Positions 28,394 through 36,811 of a stretch of 64,000 bases of DNA are shown piece after piece. The position numbers and the translations under genes are program-made. The stretch comes from UBA10649 sp963793105 (GTDB taxonomy: Bacteria > Actinomycetota > Actinomycetes > S36-B12). The stretch lies in contig CAWBZB010000015.1 of NCBI GenBank assembly GCA_963793105.1, positions 9,400 to 73,399 of the forward strand. Direction: 5' to 3'. How positions within the stretch are numbered: position 1 is the stretch's first letter; each line of letters starts with the position of its first letter. The notes under the pieces are model-generated. The model had not been told where the DNA came from, made no database searches, and saw nothing but the letters and a program-made list of their open reading frames with translations.

Positions 28394-29689
28394 GTGCCCC
28401 AACCGCCCGCCGACCGCTCGGCCTCCGAGCCGCTGCGCATCGCCTGGCTTGTCTACCGAGGCAACCCGCACTGCGGGGGCCAGGGCGTGTACACCCGCTA
28501 CGTCGCACGCGAGGTCGCGGCCATGGGCCACCGCATCGAGGTGCTGTCCGGTCAGCCGTGGCCGGAGATGGACGACCCGGATCAGCTGGTCAAGGTGCCG
28601 GGGCTGGACCTGTACCGCTCGCCGGACCCCTTCCGCGTCCCGCACGTCCGCGAGTTCCGCAGCACCGTCGACATGCGCGAGTTCGCGATCATGTGCTCGG
28701 CCGGGTTCCCCGAGCCCTGGGCGTTCAGCCAACGGGCCCGGCGCGTCCTGCAGGCCCGGCGCGGCGACTTCGACCTCGTGCACGACAACCAGTGCCTCGG
28801 CACCGGCATTGTCGGCATGATGCGCGACGGCTGGCCGGTGTCGGCGACGATCCACCACCCCATCACGGTCGACCGCGAGCTCGATCTGGCGCATGCGTCG
28901 ACCCTTCGGCGCAAGCTGGCGCTGCGGCGCTGGTACGGCTTCCTGGGGATGCAGATGGGAGTGGCCCGCAGGATCCCGCGGATCGTGACGGTGTCCGAGT
29001 CGAGCCGGCGCGACATCGCCTCCCAGATGGGCGTGTCCGCGGAGCGCATGACCGTCGTCCCGATCGGCGCCGACGAGACCATCTTCCGCCCGCTGCCGCA
29101 CGTCGAGCGCGTTCCCGGGCGGCTGATGACCACCGCCAGTGCGGACGTCCCGATGAAGGGCATGGCCCACCTGCTGGAGGCCCTGGCCAAGCTGCGGGTG
29201 GAGCGGCCCGACGCCCATCTCGTGGTGATCGGCCGGCTCAAGGAGGACAGCGGGGTGCCGGCCCTGCTCGACCAGCTCGGACTCGAAGGCGCCGTGCAGT
29301 TCGTGTCGGGGGTGACCGACGAGCGGATCGTCGAGCTGTACGCCGAGGCGCAGGTCGCGGTGGTCCCCTCGCTGTACGAGGGCTTCTCGCTGCCGGCGGT
29401 CGAGGCGATGGCGTGCGGGGTGCCGGTGGTCGCGACCACCGGCGGCGCACTCCCGGAGGTCGTCGGTCCGGACCGGGAGGCCGCGCGCAGTGTCGCTCCC
29501 GGGGATCCGTCGGCCCTCGCCGCCGCGATCCTGGAGCTGCTGGGCGACGCCGACGAACGGTCGCGCATCGGTCGCGCCGGCCGGGAGCGGGTGCTGGCCC
29601 GGTTCACCTGGCGCGCGCACGCCGAGGGTCTGGTCGACATGTGGCGCTCCCTCCTCGCAGACCGGGCCGAGGCGCATGCTCACCGTTGA
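28394..29689 (+). CDS. Glycosyltransferase family 4
   Basis: About 431 residues from GTG 28394. GT-B fold: N-terminal IAWLVYRGNPHCGGQGVYTRY with the glycine-rich acceptor loop, and a C-terminal nucleotide-sugar site (PIGADETIF and SLYEGFSLPAVEAMACGVPV with the E-x7-E motif). It is a retaining transferase, cytoplasmic or membrane-associated, with unknown sugar and acceptor. First gene of an operon with a methyltransferase (14-base overlap) and a prenyltransferase-like protein. Together they suggest building and modifying a glycan or glycolipid. Confidence 0.9.
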   Translation: MPQPPADRSASEPLRIAWLVYRGNPHCGGQGVYTRYVAREVAAMGHRIEVLSGQPWPEMDDPDQLVKVPGLDLYRSPDPFRVPHVREFRSTVDMREFAIMCSAGFPEPWAFSQRARRVLQARRGDFDLVHDNQCLGTGIVGMMRDGWPVSATIHHPITVDRELDLAHASTLRRKLALRRWYGFLGMQMGVARRIPRIVTVSESSRRDIASQMGVSAERMTVVPIGADETIFRPLPHVERVPGRLMTTASADVPMKGMAHLLEALAKLRVERPDAHLVVIGRLKEDSGVPALLDQLGLEGAVQFVSGVTDERIVELYAEAQVAVVPSLYEGFSLPAVEAMACGVPVVATTGGALPEVVGPDREAARSVAPGDPSALAAAILELLGDADERSRIGRAGRERVLARFTWRAHAEGLVDMWRSLLADRAEAHAHR

Positions 29690-30389
29690 CCTGGACCTGC
29701 TGGGCGTCGATCCGGGCAGCACCGTCCTCGACATGGGGTGCGGCGGCGGCCGGCATGCCTTCGCGGTGCTGCGTCGCGGCGTGGACGTCGTGGCGTTCGA
29801 CGCCGACGAGACCGAGCTGAAGAACGTGCATGGCGTCATGACCGCGATGGCGGAGGCCGGCGAGGTGCCTCCGGGCGCCACCGGGACGCCGGTGCAGGGG
29901 GACGCGCTCGCGCTCCCGTTCGCCGACGGCGCCTTCGACCGGATCATCGCGGCCGAGGTGCTGGAGCACATCCCCGACGACGTCACCGCGATCGGGGAAC
30001 TGGCGCGGGTGCTGGCCCCGGGCGGGCGCATTGCCGTGACCGTGCCGGCCCGCTTCCCCGAGCGCATCAACTGGGCGCTTGACGACGAGTACCACGACTT
30101 CCCGGGAGGTCACATCCGCATCTACTCGCAGACCGTGCTCGAGGCGCGGCTCGCCGACGCCGGCCTGTGGGTGCGGGGCTCCCGGCGGGCGCACGCGCTG
30201 CACTCGCCCTACTGGTGGCTCAGGTGTGCCGGCGGCGTGAACGAGCCGGACCGCCTCCTCGCGCGGAAGTACCACGACGTGCTGGTGTGGCAGATCATGA
30301 AGAACCCCCCGGTGCTGCGGGCGATCGATCGCGCGCTGAACCCGGTCATCGGCAAGAGCCTCATCGTGTACGCGGAGAAGCCGTCGTGA
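29676..30389 (+). CDS. Class I SAM-dependent methyltransferase
   Basis: About 237 residues from ATG 29676. Motif I VLDMGCGGGRHAFAVL, then VVAFDADETEL and FDRIIAAEVLEHIPDD, LARVLAPGGRIAVTVPA. It resembles Methyltransf_11/25 enzymes of glycan and lipid pathways. Overlaps the glycosyltransferase and shares a GTGA with the next gene. The target is presumably a product of the neighbouring glycosyltransferase (inference). Confidence 0.9.
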   Translation: MLTVDLDLLGVDPGSTVLDMGCGGGRHAFAVLRRGVDVVAFDADETELKNVHGVMTAMAEAGEVPPGATGTPVQGDALALPFADGAFDRIIAAEVLEHIPDDVTAIGELARVLAPGGRIAVTVPARFPERINWALDDEYHDFPGGHIRIYSQTVLEARLADAGLWVRGSRRAHALHSPYWWLRCAGGVNEPDRLLARKYHDVLVWQIMKNPPVLRAIDRALNPVIGKSLIVYAEKPS

Positions 30390-31465
30390 GCCTGACGCGC
30401 GCCGAGCTCGAGCAGACGGTCTCGGCGATCGCCTCGGTGCAGGCGGCCGACGGCCACATCGCGTGGGTGCCGGCCGGCAAGGCCGACCCCTGGAACATGG
30501 TCGAGGCCGCCATGGCGCTGGACGTCGGTGGACGGCACGATGCGGCGTCCCGCGTGTACGCCTGGCTGTGGGACCGGCAGCTGCCGCACGGTGGCTGGTA
30601 CTCGTACTACGTCGGCGACGAGGTGATGGACCGGACGCTCGACACAAACATCTCGGCGTACGTCGCCACGGGCGTCTGGCACCACTTCCTCTGCACTGAC
30701 GATGATGCGTTCCTCCGCGGGCTGTGGCCGATGGTGGACTCGGCGGTCGAGCACGTGCTGGAGTTCCAGACGCCGACGGGGGAGATTGCCTGGCGGGCGG
30801 ATGACCCGGCCGACGGCGCCCTGCTCACCGGCTGCTCGAGCGTGCACCTCAGCCTGCTCTGCGCCGTCGCGATCGCCGAACGGCTCGGGCACTCGCGCCC
30901 CGACTGGGAGCTGTCGCTCGGCCTGCTGGCCAGCGCGATCGCCCACCGGCCCGATGCGTTCCTCGACAAGTCGCGCTGGGCGATGGACTGGTACTACCCG
31001 ATCCTCGGCGGCGTCCTGCGCGGTGACGCCGCGCGCCGGCGCATCGACGCCGGCTGGGACACGTTCGTCGTGGCGGGCCTGGGAGTGCGTTGCGTCTCGG
31101 ACCGGCCGTGGATCACGGCGGCGGAGACCTGTGAGCTGGTGATGGCGCTGGACGCGATCGGAGAGACGGACCGGGCGCGGGAACTGTTCGGCTGGGCGCA
31201 GTTCCTCCGGCACGACGACGGCTCGTACTGGTGCGGCATGAACTTCGAGGGCGAGCGGTTCGACCGCCCGGGCCAGTACTTCACGGCCGACCAGCCGACC
31301 TGGAACTCGGCGGCGGTCGTCCTCGCGGCGCATGCCCTCGACGGCGAGGGCCCGTCGGCCGGCCTCTTCCGCGGCGAGACCCTGCCGCCCATTCACCTCC
31401 CCACCTCCATGCACCTACCCACCTCGCCGAGTGGCCGGTTGTTGCGGTCCGATCGACCCATCTAG
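30386..31465 (+). CDS. Prenyltransferase-like alpha/alpha-barrel protein
   Basis: About 359 residues from GTG 30386. Repeated helical motifs (VQAADGHIAWVPAGKADPWN, LWDRQLPHGGWYSYY, TPTGEIAWRADD, DDGSYWCGMN) are typical of the six-hairpin prenyltransferase/squalene-cyclase-like fold, though no DDXXD or cyclase motif is seen. It could equally be a glycosidase-like or binding protein. The last 12 residues or so are encoded by palindromic repeat copy D, which appears to have replaced the native 3' end. Operon partner of a glycosyltransferase and a methyltransferase. Confidence 0.75.
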   Translation: MSLTRAELEQTVSAIASVQAADGHIAWVPAGKADPWNMVEAAMALDVGGRHDAASRVYAWLWDRQLPHGGWYSYYVGDEVMDRTLDTNISAYVATGVWHHFLCTDDDAFLRGLWPMVDSAVEHVLEFQTPTGEIAWRADDPADGALLTGCSSVHLSLLCAVAIAERLGHSRPDWELSLGLLASAIAHRPDAFLDKSRWAMDWYYPILGGVLRGDAARRRIDAGWDTFVVAGLGVRCVSDRPWITAAETCELVMALDAIGETDRARELFGWAQFLRHDDGSYWCGMNFEGERFDRPGQYFTADQPTWNSAAVVLAAHALDGEGPSAGLFRGETLPPIHLPTSMHLPTSPSGRLLRSDRPI

Positions 31466-31485
31466 CAGCAACGAGTGGCCACTCG
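31428..31485. repeat. Dispersed palindromic repeat, copy D, inside a gene's 3' end
   Basis: Left arm 31429-31445 (GAGTGGCCGGTTGTTGC) and right arm 31468-31484 (GCAACGAGTGGCCACTC) complement each other with three mismatches. The TAG of the prenyltransferase-like gene is at 31463-31465, inside the loop. Confidence 0.85.
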
Positions 31486-31560
31486 CGGATGGGGGAGGGG
31501 AGGCGGAGGCGGACGGGCCACTCGCGGATGGGGGGAGGGGGAGGCGGACGCGCCACTCGT
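31478..31560. repeat. Tandem partial copies of the palindrome's right flank
   Basis: The sequence GGCCACTCGCGGATGGGG plus a G/A-rich tail ending GGAGGCGGACG occurs twice in a row (from 31478 and from 31512), and the CCACTCG core appears a third time just before the stop of the minus-strand methyltransferase. Very purine-rich on the plus strand; no gene. Confidence 0.75.
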
Positions 31561-32177
31561 CAGCGGCGCAGGATGCGCAGACTCCCGGTCGTCGCGTACG
31601 GAGTGAACCCGTCGGACACGGCCCGCTGCCACACCTCGTACGGCGCCTGCCCCCCGTCGGCCGGATCCTCGAACACGTCGTGGATGGCCAGCAGCCCCCC
31701 CGGCAGCACGTGCTGCGCCCACGCGTCGTAGTCGGCCATCGCGACGTCGAGGGCGTGCCCCCCGTCGATGAAGAGCAGGCCCAGGCCGGTGCTCCAGTGC
31801 CGGGCGACGGTGGGGGAGTCGCCGACGACCGCGACCACGACGTGCTCCAGGCCGGCCCGCTCGATGGTGCGGCGCAGGAAGGGCAGGGTGTCCATGCGAC
31901 CGGTCAGGGGGTCGACGACCTCCGGGTCGTGGTGCTCCCAGCCGGCCTGGTTCTCCTCCGACCCGCGGTGATGATCGACCGTGAACAGCACCGTTCCGTT
32001 GGCACGGGCAGCGGTGCCGAGGTAGACCGCGGACTTCCCGCAGTAGGAGCCGATCTCGACGAGGGGTCCCAGGCTGCCACCGTCGAGCCCCGCGTCATGC
32101 AGCGCGAGACCCTCGATCTCCGGCATGAAACCCTTGGTATCGCTGGCGACTGCCCGGGCTTCGCCGTCCATGGCCAC
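31560..32177 (-). CDS. Class I SAM-dependent methyltransferase (TylF/cephalosporin hydroxylase-like group)
   Basis: About 205 residues. The SAM loop is LVEIGSYCGKSAVYLG, then TVLFTVDHHRGSEENQ, LLFIDGGHALDVAMADYDAW and LPGGLLAIHDVFEDP, the pattern of O-methyltransferases that bind a divalent metal through the Asp/His set. GTG 32177 follows GGGGAGGAG; ATG 32171 is an alternative. It converges on the glycosyltransferase operon, suggesting a shared glycan or lipid pathway. The substrate is unknown. Confidence 0.87.
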   Translation of the reverse strand: MAMDGEARAVASDTKGFMPEIEGLALHDAGLDGGSLGPLVEIGSYCGKSAVYLGTAARANGTVLFTVDHHRGSEENQAGWEHHDPEVVDPLTGRMDTLPFLRRTIERAGLEHVVVAVVGDSPTVARHWSTGLGLLFIDGGHALDVAMADYDAWAQHVLPGGLLAIHDVFEDPADGGQAPYEVWQRAVSDGFTPYATTGSLRILRR

Positions 32178-32273
32178 CGGCGCTCCTCCCCTCGATGACG
32201 CCCGCCGCGCGGACCGCTCCCACCACTGTGAGAATGAGGCTAGACCGATCCGCTCCGACCTCGAAGGACGACC

Positions 32274-32876
32274 ATGAAGAAGCTCGCCGCCGCCGCGGCC
32301 ATCGCGGGACTGCTGCTCGCGGCCTGCAGTTCGACGTCGGATGCCACGGACACCGCTTCGCCCGCAGCGACTGCCGCGGCGCCGAGTGCCGTCGCCAGCG
32401 CGTCAGGCGATGCCGACCCGGAGTTGACGGCCTGGGCGGGCGAGGTGTGCGATGCCACGGCTGCCCTCCAGGAGTCGGTGACCGGTATGGCGTCGGCGGT
32501 TGCTGCCGGCGGCACGGACGTTGCGGCAAGCGCGTCGAACCAGATCGCCGTCGTCCGGGAGTCTGCGTCCAGCCTCGCCGCCACCGTTGCCGCGATCCCG
32601 GCCGACGGCAGTAGCCCGGAGGCCGACGCGCTTCGGGAATCGGCGCAGGCGACGCAGGAGTCGATCACCGCGCTCGAGGACAGCGTCACCGAACTGACGC
32701 AGGCGTCGGGGCTGGAGGCACTCCCGGCACTGGGTGCGGTGGGCTCTGCGGCGTCGGAGGCGCTCGCGTCCATCGGTGGCACCGTCGACGACATCCAGAC
32801 CACGCTTGCGAGCGGCCGTGGAGCGATCGCCGATGCCTTCGCCGCGAGCCCGTCGTGCGCGGCTCTGCAGCAGTAG
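32274..32876 (+). CDS. Putative lipoprotein, Ala/Ser-rich
   Basis: About 200 residues. The signal MKKLAAAAAIAGLLLAAC ends in a lipobox (LAAC), so the mature protein is lipid-anchored outside the membrane. The rest is low in complexity and helical (TAALQESVTGMASAVAAGG, SAQATQESITALEDSVTEL), suggesting a coiled-coil-like surface protein. A Cys pair (VCDAT and SCAAL) may form a disulfide. No family recognised. Confidence 0.8.
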   Translation: MKKLAAAAAIAGLLLAACSSTSDATDTASPAATAAAPSAVASASGDADPELTAWAGEVCDATAALQESVTGMASAVAAGGTDVAASASNQIAVVRESASSLAATVAAIPADGSSPEADALRESAQATQESITALEDSVTELTQASGLEALPALGAVGSAASEALASIGGTVDDIQTTLASGRGAIADAFAASPSCAALQQ

Positions 32877-32895
32877 CCGAGCCGATCAGAAGTCG

Positions 32896-32925
32896 GGTCG
32901 ATCAGGAGCCCGGTCGATCAGGAGC
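32896..32925. repeat. 16-bp period direct repeat after the lipoprotein gene
   Basis: GGTCGATCAGGAGC occurs at 32896-32909 and 32912-32925, preceded by a decayed third unit. It lies in the 48-base gap between convergent genes; the meaning is unknown. Confidence 0.6.
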
Positions 32926-33404
32926 TAGCTCGACTTGGCTGAACGCGACTTCTTCGTCTTGCGCAGGGAGGCGGCCTGGTCGTACATGGCCAGGAACTCG
33001 TCGAGGCTGACGGCCGAGACGGCGTCGGCCACGACGTCGAGGGGCAGGTCGTCGAGCCGACGGAACCGCACGCACGACTTGCCGATGTCCATGCGCTTGC
33101 CGGTGGCCCGGTAGGCCTCCTCGAACTCGGTGCGGAGCGACTCGCTGCCGTAGATCCCCATCAGGTACAGGGCCATGTGGTTCTTCTGCGAGGCGAGCGC
33201 CGCGTAGAGCAGGGGCTGCTTGTTGTAGGTGTCGGGGTAGCGCTCGAGCGGCACCTGGTAGGCCACCATCCCCCAGTTCATCGTCTCCTCCAGTCCGCTG
33301 GGGAGCTGGGCCAGAACCACGTCGCGAACGGCGGACATGGCCCGCTGACGGTCCTCGGGAAGAGACGCGAGGTAGTCCTCGACGGTGTCGGCGTCGCTGT
33401 GCAC
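32925..33404 (-). CDS. DUF1801 family protein
   Basis: About 159 residues from GTG 33404. TVEDYLASLPEDRQRAMSAV and EETMNWGMVAYQVPL are the DUF1801 (YdhG-like) signature, then LASQKNHMALYLMGIYG and GKSCVRFRRLDDLPLD. A small soluble family, structurally like iron-chaperone frataxin-type folds but with no proven role. It is divergent from the iron permease, with the iron box between them, so it may share iron control. Confidence 0.88.
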   Translation of the reverse strand: MHSDADTVEDYLASLPEDRQRAMSAVRDVVLAQLPSGLEETMNWGMVAYQVPLERYPDTYNKQPLLYAALASQKNHMALYLMGIYGSESLRTEFEEAYRATGKRMDIGKSCVRFRRLDDLPLDVVADAVSAVSLDEFLAMYDQAASLRKTKKSRSAKSS

Positions 33405-33468
33405 GGGACCACGCTACGCCGGATCGCCCGCCGCGTGGACGCCCGCCGCCAGTTCAGGCTACCCTCAC

Positions 33469-33487
33469 TTAGGCAAGCCTTACCTGA
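33469..33487. promoter_or_regulatory. DtxR/IdeR-type iron box upstream of the iron permease
   Basis: TTAGGCAAGCCTTACCTGA matches 15 of 19 positions of the IdeR/DtxR consensus TTAGGTTAGSCTAACCTAA, with the symmetric TTAGG and ACCT halves kept. It sits 28 bases before the permease start, where a metal-loaded repressor would block transcription when iron is plentiful. Confidence 0.8.
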
Positions 33488-33514
33488 AGTGGTGAGGCGG
33501 ACAGAGGAGAGCGC

Positions 33515-34378
33515 GTGTTCAGCAACTACCTGATCGGCCTGCGCGAGGGCCTGGAGGCGGCGCTCATCGTCGCGATCCTCGTCGCCTACCTCGTGCGGAC
33601 CAGCAACGGTCACGCGTTGTCGCGACTGTGGCTCGGAGTAGGCGCGGCCCTGGCGCTGTCCGTGCTGCTCGGCCTCGCCCTGGTGTTCGTCGACGAGTCG
33701 CTGTCCGAGCAGGCGGCGGAGGCCTTCGCCGGCGTCACGTCCGTCCTGGCCGTCGTCCTGATCACCTGGATGATCTTCTGGATGGCCTCGCACGCCCGCT
33801 ACATCAAGGCGCACCTGCACGGCGAGGTCGACAAGGCCCTGGAGACCAGCACGATTGCGGTCGCGATGGTCGCCTTCCTCGCCGTCGTGCGTGAGGGCCT
33901 GGAGACCGCGCTCTTCCTCTACGCGGGCATCCGCTCCAGTGGCGAGACGGCCGCCCCGCTCGTCGGCGCCCTGCTGGGCCTGGCCACCGCGGTGCTGCTC
34001 GGCGTGCTGATGTACCGCGGCGCGGTGCGCCTGAACCTCACCGCGCTGTTCACCTGGACGGGTGCCGCTCTCGTCATCGTGGCCGGCGGCGTGCTGCGCT
34101 ACGCGGTGCACGAGTTCCAGGAGCTCGGCTGGCTGCCCGGCGAGGACAATGTCGCCATCGACGTGTCGGGGACGTTCGCGCCCGACGGCGTGCCGGCGAC
34201 CCTCGTCCGCGGCCTGGTCAACCTCACGCCGACGATGACCTGGCTCGAGGTGGTCGTGTGGGTCGCGTATGTCGTGCCCACTCTCATCCTCTTCTTCTGG
34301 GTGATCAACCGCCGCAAGGCGCCGGACGCAGTGGCTCCCGCGCCGACCGAGGCAGTGGCGACGACGCCCGGCTCGTAG
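33515..34378 (+). CDS. efeU: FTR1-family high-affinity iron permease (EfeU-like)
   Basis: About 287 residues, seven membrane helices. The two REGLE motifs that bind iron are both present: LREGLEAALIVAIL at residues 8-21 and VREGLETALFLYAG near 130. It imports iron after oxidation to Fe(III). EfeO and EfeB are not adjacent, so this is a stand-alone permease here. GTG 33515 follows AGAGGAGA. The iron box upstream predicts induction under iron limitation. Confidence 0.92.
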   Translation: MFSNYLIGLREGLEAALIVAILVAYLVRTSNGHALSRLWLGVGAALALSVLLGLALVFVDESLSEQAAEAFAGVTSVLAVVLITWMIFWMASHARYIKAHLHGEVDKALETSTIAVAMVAFLAVVREGLETALFLYAGIRSSGETAAPLVGALLGLATAVLLGVLMYRGAVRLNLTALFTWTGAALVIVAGGVLRYAVHEFQELGWLPGEDNVAIDVSGTFAPDGVPATLVRGLVNLTPTMTWLEVVVWVAYVVPTLILFFWVINRRKAPDAVAPAPTEAVATTPGS

Positions 34379-34395
34379 GCACGTGGCGCAGGGCG

Positions 34396-35334
34396 CTACG
34401 ACCAGTACACGTAGACCCGCGTCCCGATGTCGACCTTCTCGAACAGCCGGGTTGCCAGTTCCATGTCCCGGATGCCGACGCAGCCGTGCGACCCGTGGGC
34501 GTAGCCGTAGGTGGCGAAGTCGGGGGAGTAGTGCACGGCCTCGTCGCCGTTGAAGAACATCGCCCTGGGCATCCACGAACCGTAGAGCGACGAGGTGTGG
34601 TTGAAGCTCTTCTCCTTCACGGCGAAGACGCCCTCGTCGGTCTCCATGCCCGGCTGGCCGAAGCGGGCGTCGGTGATCATCTTCACCTTCCCCTTGACGA
34701 CGTATCGCAGGGTCCGGCTGGTCTTGTCGATGCACAGGGATCGCTTGACCTCCGTGCAGCGAAGAGGGAGGACCCCGACGGGCTCGGCCTGCTTCTTCAG
34801 CATCCGCCACGTGCGCTTGTTCACCTTGCCCGTCGCCGGCAGCCAGTTCTTCGACTGGAACGCCTTGACCGCGCCCTTGGTGGACCGACCGAAGGCGTCG
34901 AGTGCGACGTTGCTCGTGGACACGTCGAAGCCGATCCACGACAGCCGGTCCTGCAGCGTCGCGACCTTGGAGCCGTAGTGCCCCTTGCGCAGCGGCAGCT
35001 TCGCGCGCGGCATCCGGACCGAGGGCGTGGCTCCTTCACCGAGGGCGGTCCCGGCCATCACGACGTTGACCGAGAGCAGCTCGTCCGGCCGGGCGCTCTG
35101 CTCGGGGTGGTCGTCGAACGGTGACGGCTCGTCGGTGAACGGCGAGCCTTCGGATGTGAACGGCGAGGGCTCCGTGCCGAACGGCGAGCCGCCGGATGCG
35201 AACGGTGACGGCGACGCGGAGGCCTCGACGGGCGCGGGAGCGGTGTCGTCCTCGGCCCATGCAGGAGCGGGCGCCATGAAGGAGCCGGCAAGGCACGTCG
35301 CCAAGACAAGCAACGTGGGGGAAGCACGATGCAC
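34396..35334 (-). CDS. L,D-transpeptidase (YkuD) with peptidoglycan-binding domain
   Basis: About 312 residues from GTG 35334. A signal peptide (TLLVLATCLAGSFMAPAPAWA) is followed by a Ser/Pro-rich linker holding five heptads of the form SPFxxxx (residues 43-77). Then comes a PG_binding_1 domain (GHYGSKVATLQDRLSWIG) and a YkuD catalytic domain whose nucleophile Cys is in HGSHGCVGIRD. Outside the membrane it would form 3-3 cross-links or attach proteins to peptidoglycan. Converges on the iron permease. Confidence 0.92.
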   Translation of the reverse strand: MHRASPTLLVLATCLAGSFMAPAPAWAEDDTAPAPVEASASPSPFASGGSPFGTEPSPFTSEGSPFTDEPSPFDDHPEQSARPDELLSVNVVMAGTALGEGATPSVRMPRAKLPLRKGHYGSKVATLQDRLSWIGFDVSTSNVALDAFGRSTKGAVKAFQSKNWLPATGKVNKRTWRMLKKQAEPVGVLPLRCTEVKRSLCIDKTSRTLRYVVKGKVKMITDARFGQPGMETDEGVFAVKEKSFNHTSSLYGSWMPRAMFFNGDEAVHYSPDFATYGYAHGSHGCVGIRDMELATRLFEKVDIGTRVYVYWS

Positions 35335-35435
35335 GCATTCACGGTACGGCCGTCACTGCGATCCGCCCCGTAGGTGCGCCGCGACACGCGGGCGTGGCAT
35401 CGCCGCCTGCGGCAGGCGAGTGCGAGCGATCTCCG

Positions 35436-36728
35436 TCAGCGCAGGTAGTTCAGGAACCACGACTGCGCGAGGCGAGCCGCTTGCGCCAGCGTCCCTGGCT
35501 CCTCGAACAGGTGGGTTGCCCCGGGCACGATCTCCAGCAGGTTCGGGCAGCGCATCTGCCGCTGGGCGTCCCGATTGAGATCGATGACCGTGAGGTCGTG
35601 GCCGCCGACGATGAGGAGCGTCGGTGCCTGCACGCGGCCCAGCCAGTCGCCGGCCAGGTCGGGGCGTCCGCCGCGGGACACCACTGCCGAGACGTCGTCG
35701 GGCTTGCGGGCGGCGGCCACCAGGGCGGCGGCAGCGCCGGTCGAGGCTCCGAAGTAGCCGATGGGCAGGGCGCCGACGTCGCGGCGCTCCTTCAGCCAGG
35801 CCGTCGCATGCGAGAGCCGGTCGGCCAGCAGCTCGATGTCGAAGACGTTGGTGCGGTTGTCCGCCTCGTCGGGGGTGAGCAGGTCGAAGAGCAGCGTGCC
35901 GAGGCCCGCGCACGTCAGCACGTTCGACACCGCCATGTTCCGCGGGCTCGTGCGGCTGCTGCCGCTGCCGTGGGCGAAGACCACGAGGCCGTGCGGCTTC
36001 TCGGGAACGGTCAGGTGCCCGGGCAGGGCCATGCGGTCGAATGAGACGCGGACGTCCTCGTCGATGGCCGACGTGCACGGGTCCGCTGCGAGGTCGCGGC
36101 GCGGATGCGCGTGCAGGATGCGCACGACCTGGTCGTCGCTGACCTGGGTGAAGTCGATGAAGTGCTGTCCGACGGCGTAGAAGGGCTCGGGGGTCTGCAG
36201 GCAGATGACGTCGTTCGCCATGGTGCCCAGCCACCGGACCGCCTGCACCGAACCGACGGGCACGGCGAGGGTCACGTGGGCGGCGCCGAGGTGCTTGACG
36301 ACGCCGACGGCCGCGGCCGCAGTCGAGCCCGTCGCGAGCCCGTCGTCCACGATGATCACGTTGCGGCCGGCGATCTCGAGGCGGTCCCGCCCTCCGCGGT
36401 ACGTCTCGACGCGTCGGGCGATCTCCTTGCGCTGCTGTGCGGCGATCGCGTCGACCTGTTCGGGTGTCACGTGGACCTGTCGGCGGACCGCGTGGTCGAC
36501 GATGGTGACGCCGTCCTCGCCGACGGCGCCCATGGCGAACTCGGGGTTGCCGGGGACGCCGAGCTTGCGCACGACCAGCACGTCGAGGTCGGCTCCGAGA
36601 GCCTCGGCCACTTCGACCGCTACTGGCACGCCGCCGCGCGGAAGGGCCAGGATCAGGGGTTGCGGCCGTTGGTATCCGACGAGGCGGGCGGCCAGCTGTC
36701 GCCCGGCGTCGGTGCGGTTCTGGAACAT
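35436..36728 (-). CDS. Phosphoribosyltransferase fused to alpha/beta hydrolase
   Basis: About 430 residues. ATG 36728 is chosen because GGAGGTGG lies just upstream. Residues 1-215 are a type I PRTase with the PRPP loop NVIIVDDGLATGSTAAAA and LILALPRGGVPVAVEVAEAL. From about 220 a dienelactone-hydrolase-like domain follows: Ser in FGASTGAAAAL, Asp in VGGHDLTVID, His in GATHLFEEPG. The same fusion occurs in Mycobacterium tuberculosis Rv0571c, a DosR-regulon gene. The reaction is unproven. Divergent from an erythromycin-esterase-like gene across a DosR-like box. Confidence 0.88.
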   Translation of the reverse strand: MFQNRTDAGRQLAARLVGYQRPQPLILALPRGGVPVAVEVAEALGADLDVLVVRKLGVPGNPEFAMGAVGEDGVTIVDHAVRRQVHVTPEQVDAIAAQQRKEIARRVETYRGGRDRLEIAGRNVIIVDDGLATGSTAAAAVGVVKHLGAAHVTLAVPVGSVQAVRWLGTMANDVICLQTPEPFYAVGQHFIDFTQVSDDQVVRILHAHPRRDLAADPCTSAIDEDVRVSFDRMALPGHLTVPEKPHGLVVFAHGSGSSRTSPRNMAVSNVLTCAGLGTLLFDLLTPDEADNRTNVFDIELLADRLSHATAWLKERRDVGALPIGYFGASTGAAAALVAAARKPDDVSAVVSRGGRPDLAGDWLGRVQAPTLLIVGGHDLTVIDLNRDAQRQMRCPNLLEIVPGATHLFEEPGTLAQAARLAQSWFLNYLR

Positions 36729-36811
36729 GCTGCCCACCTCCATTGCGGGCACCCGCGCGCACTCGGCCCGCATGACCATGATGGCATCGCTCGGCTGCCG
36801 ACGGAACCGCT

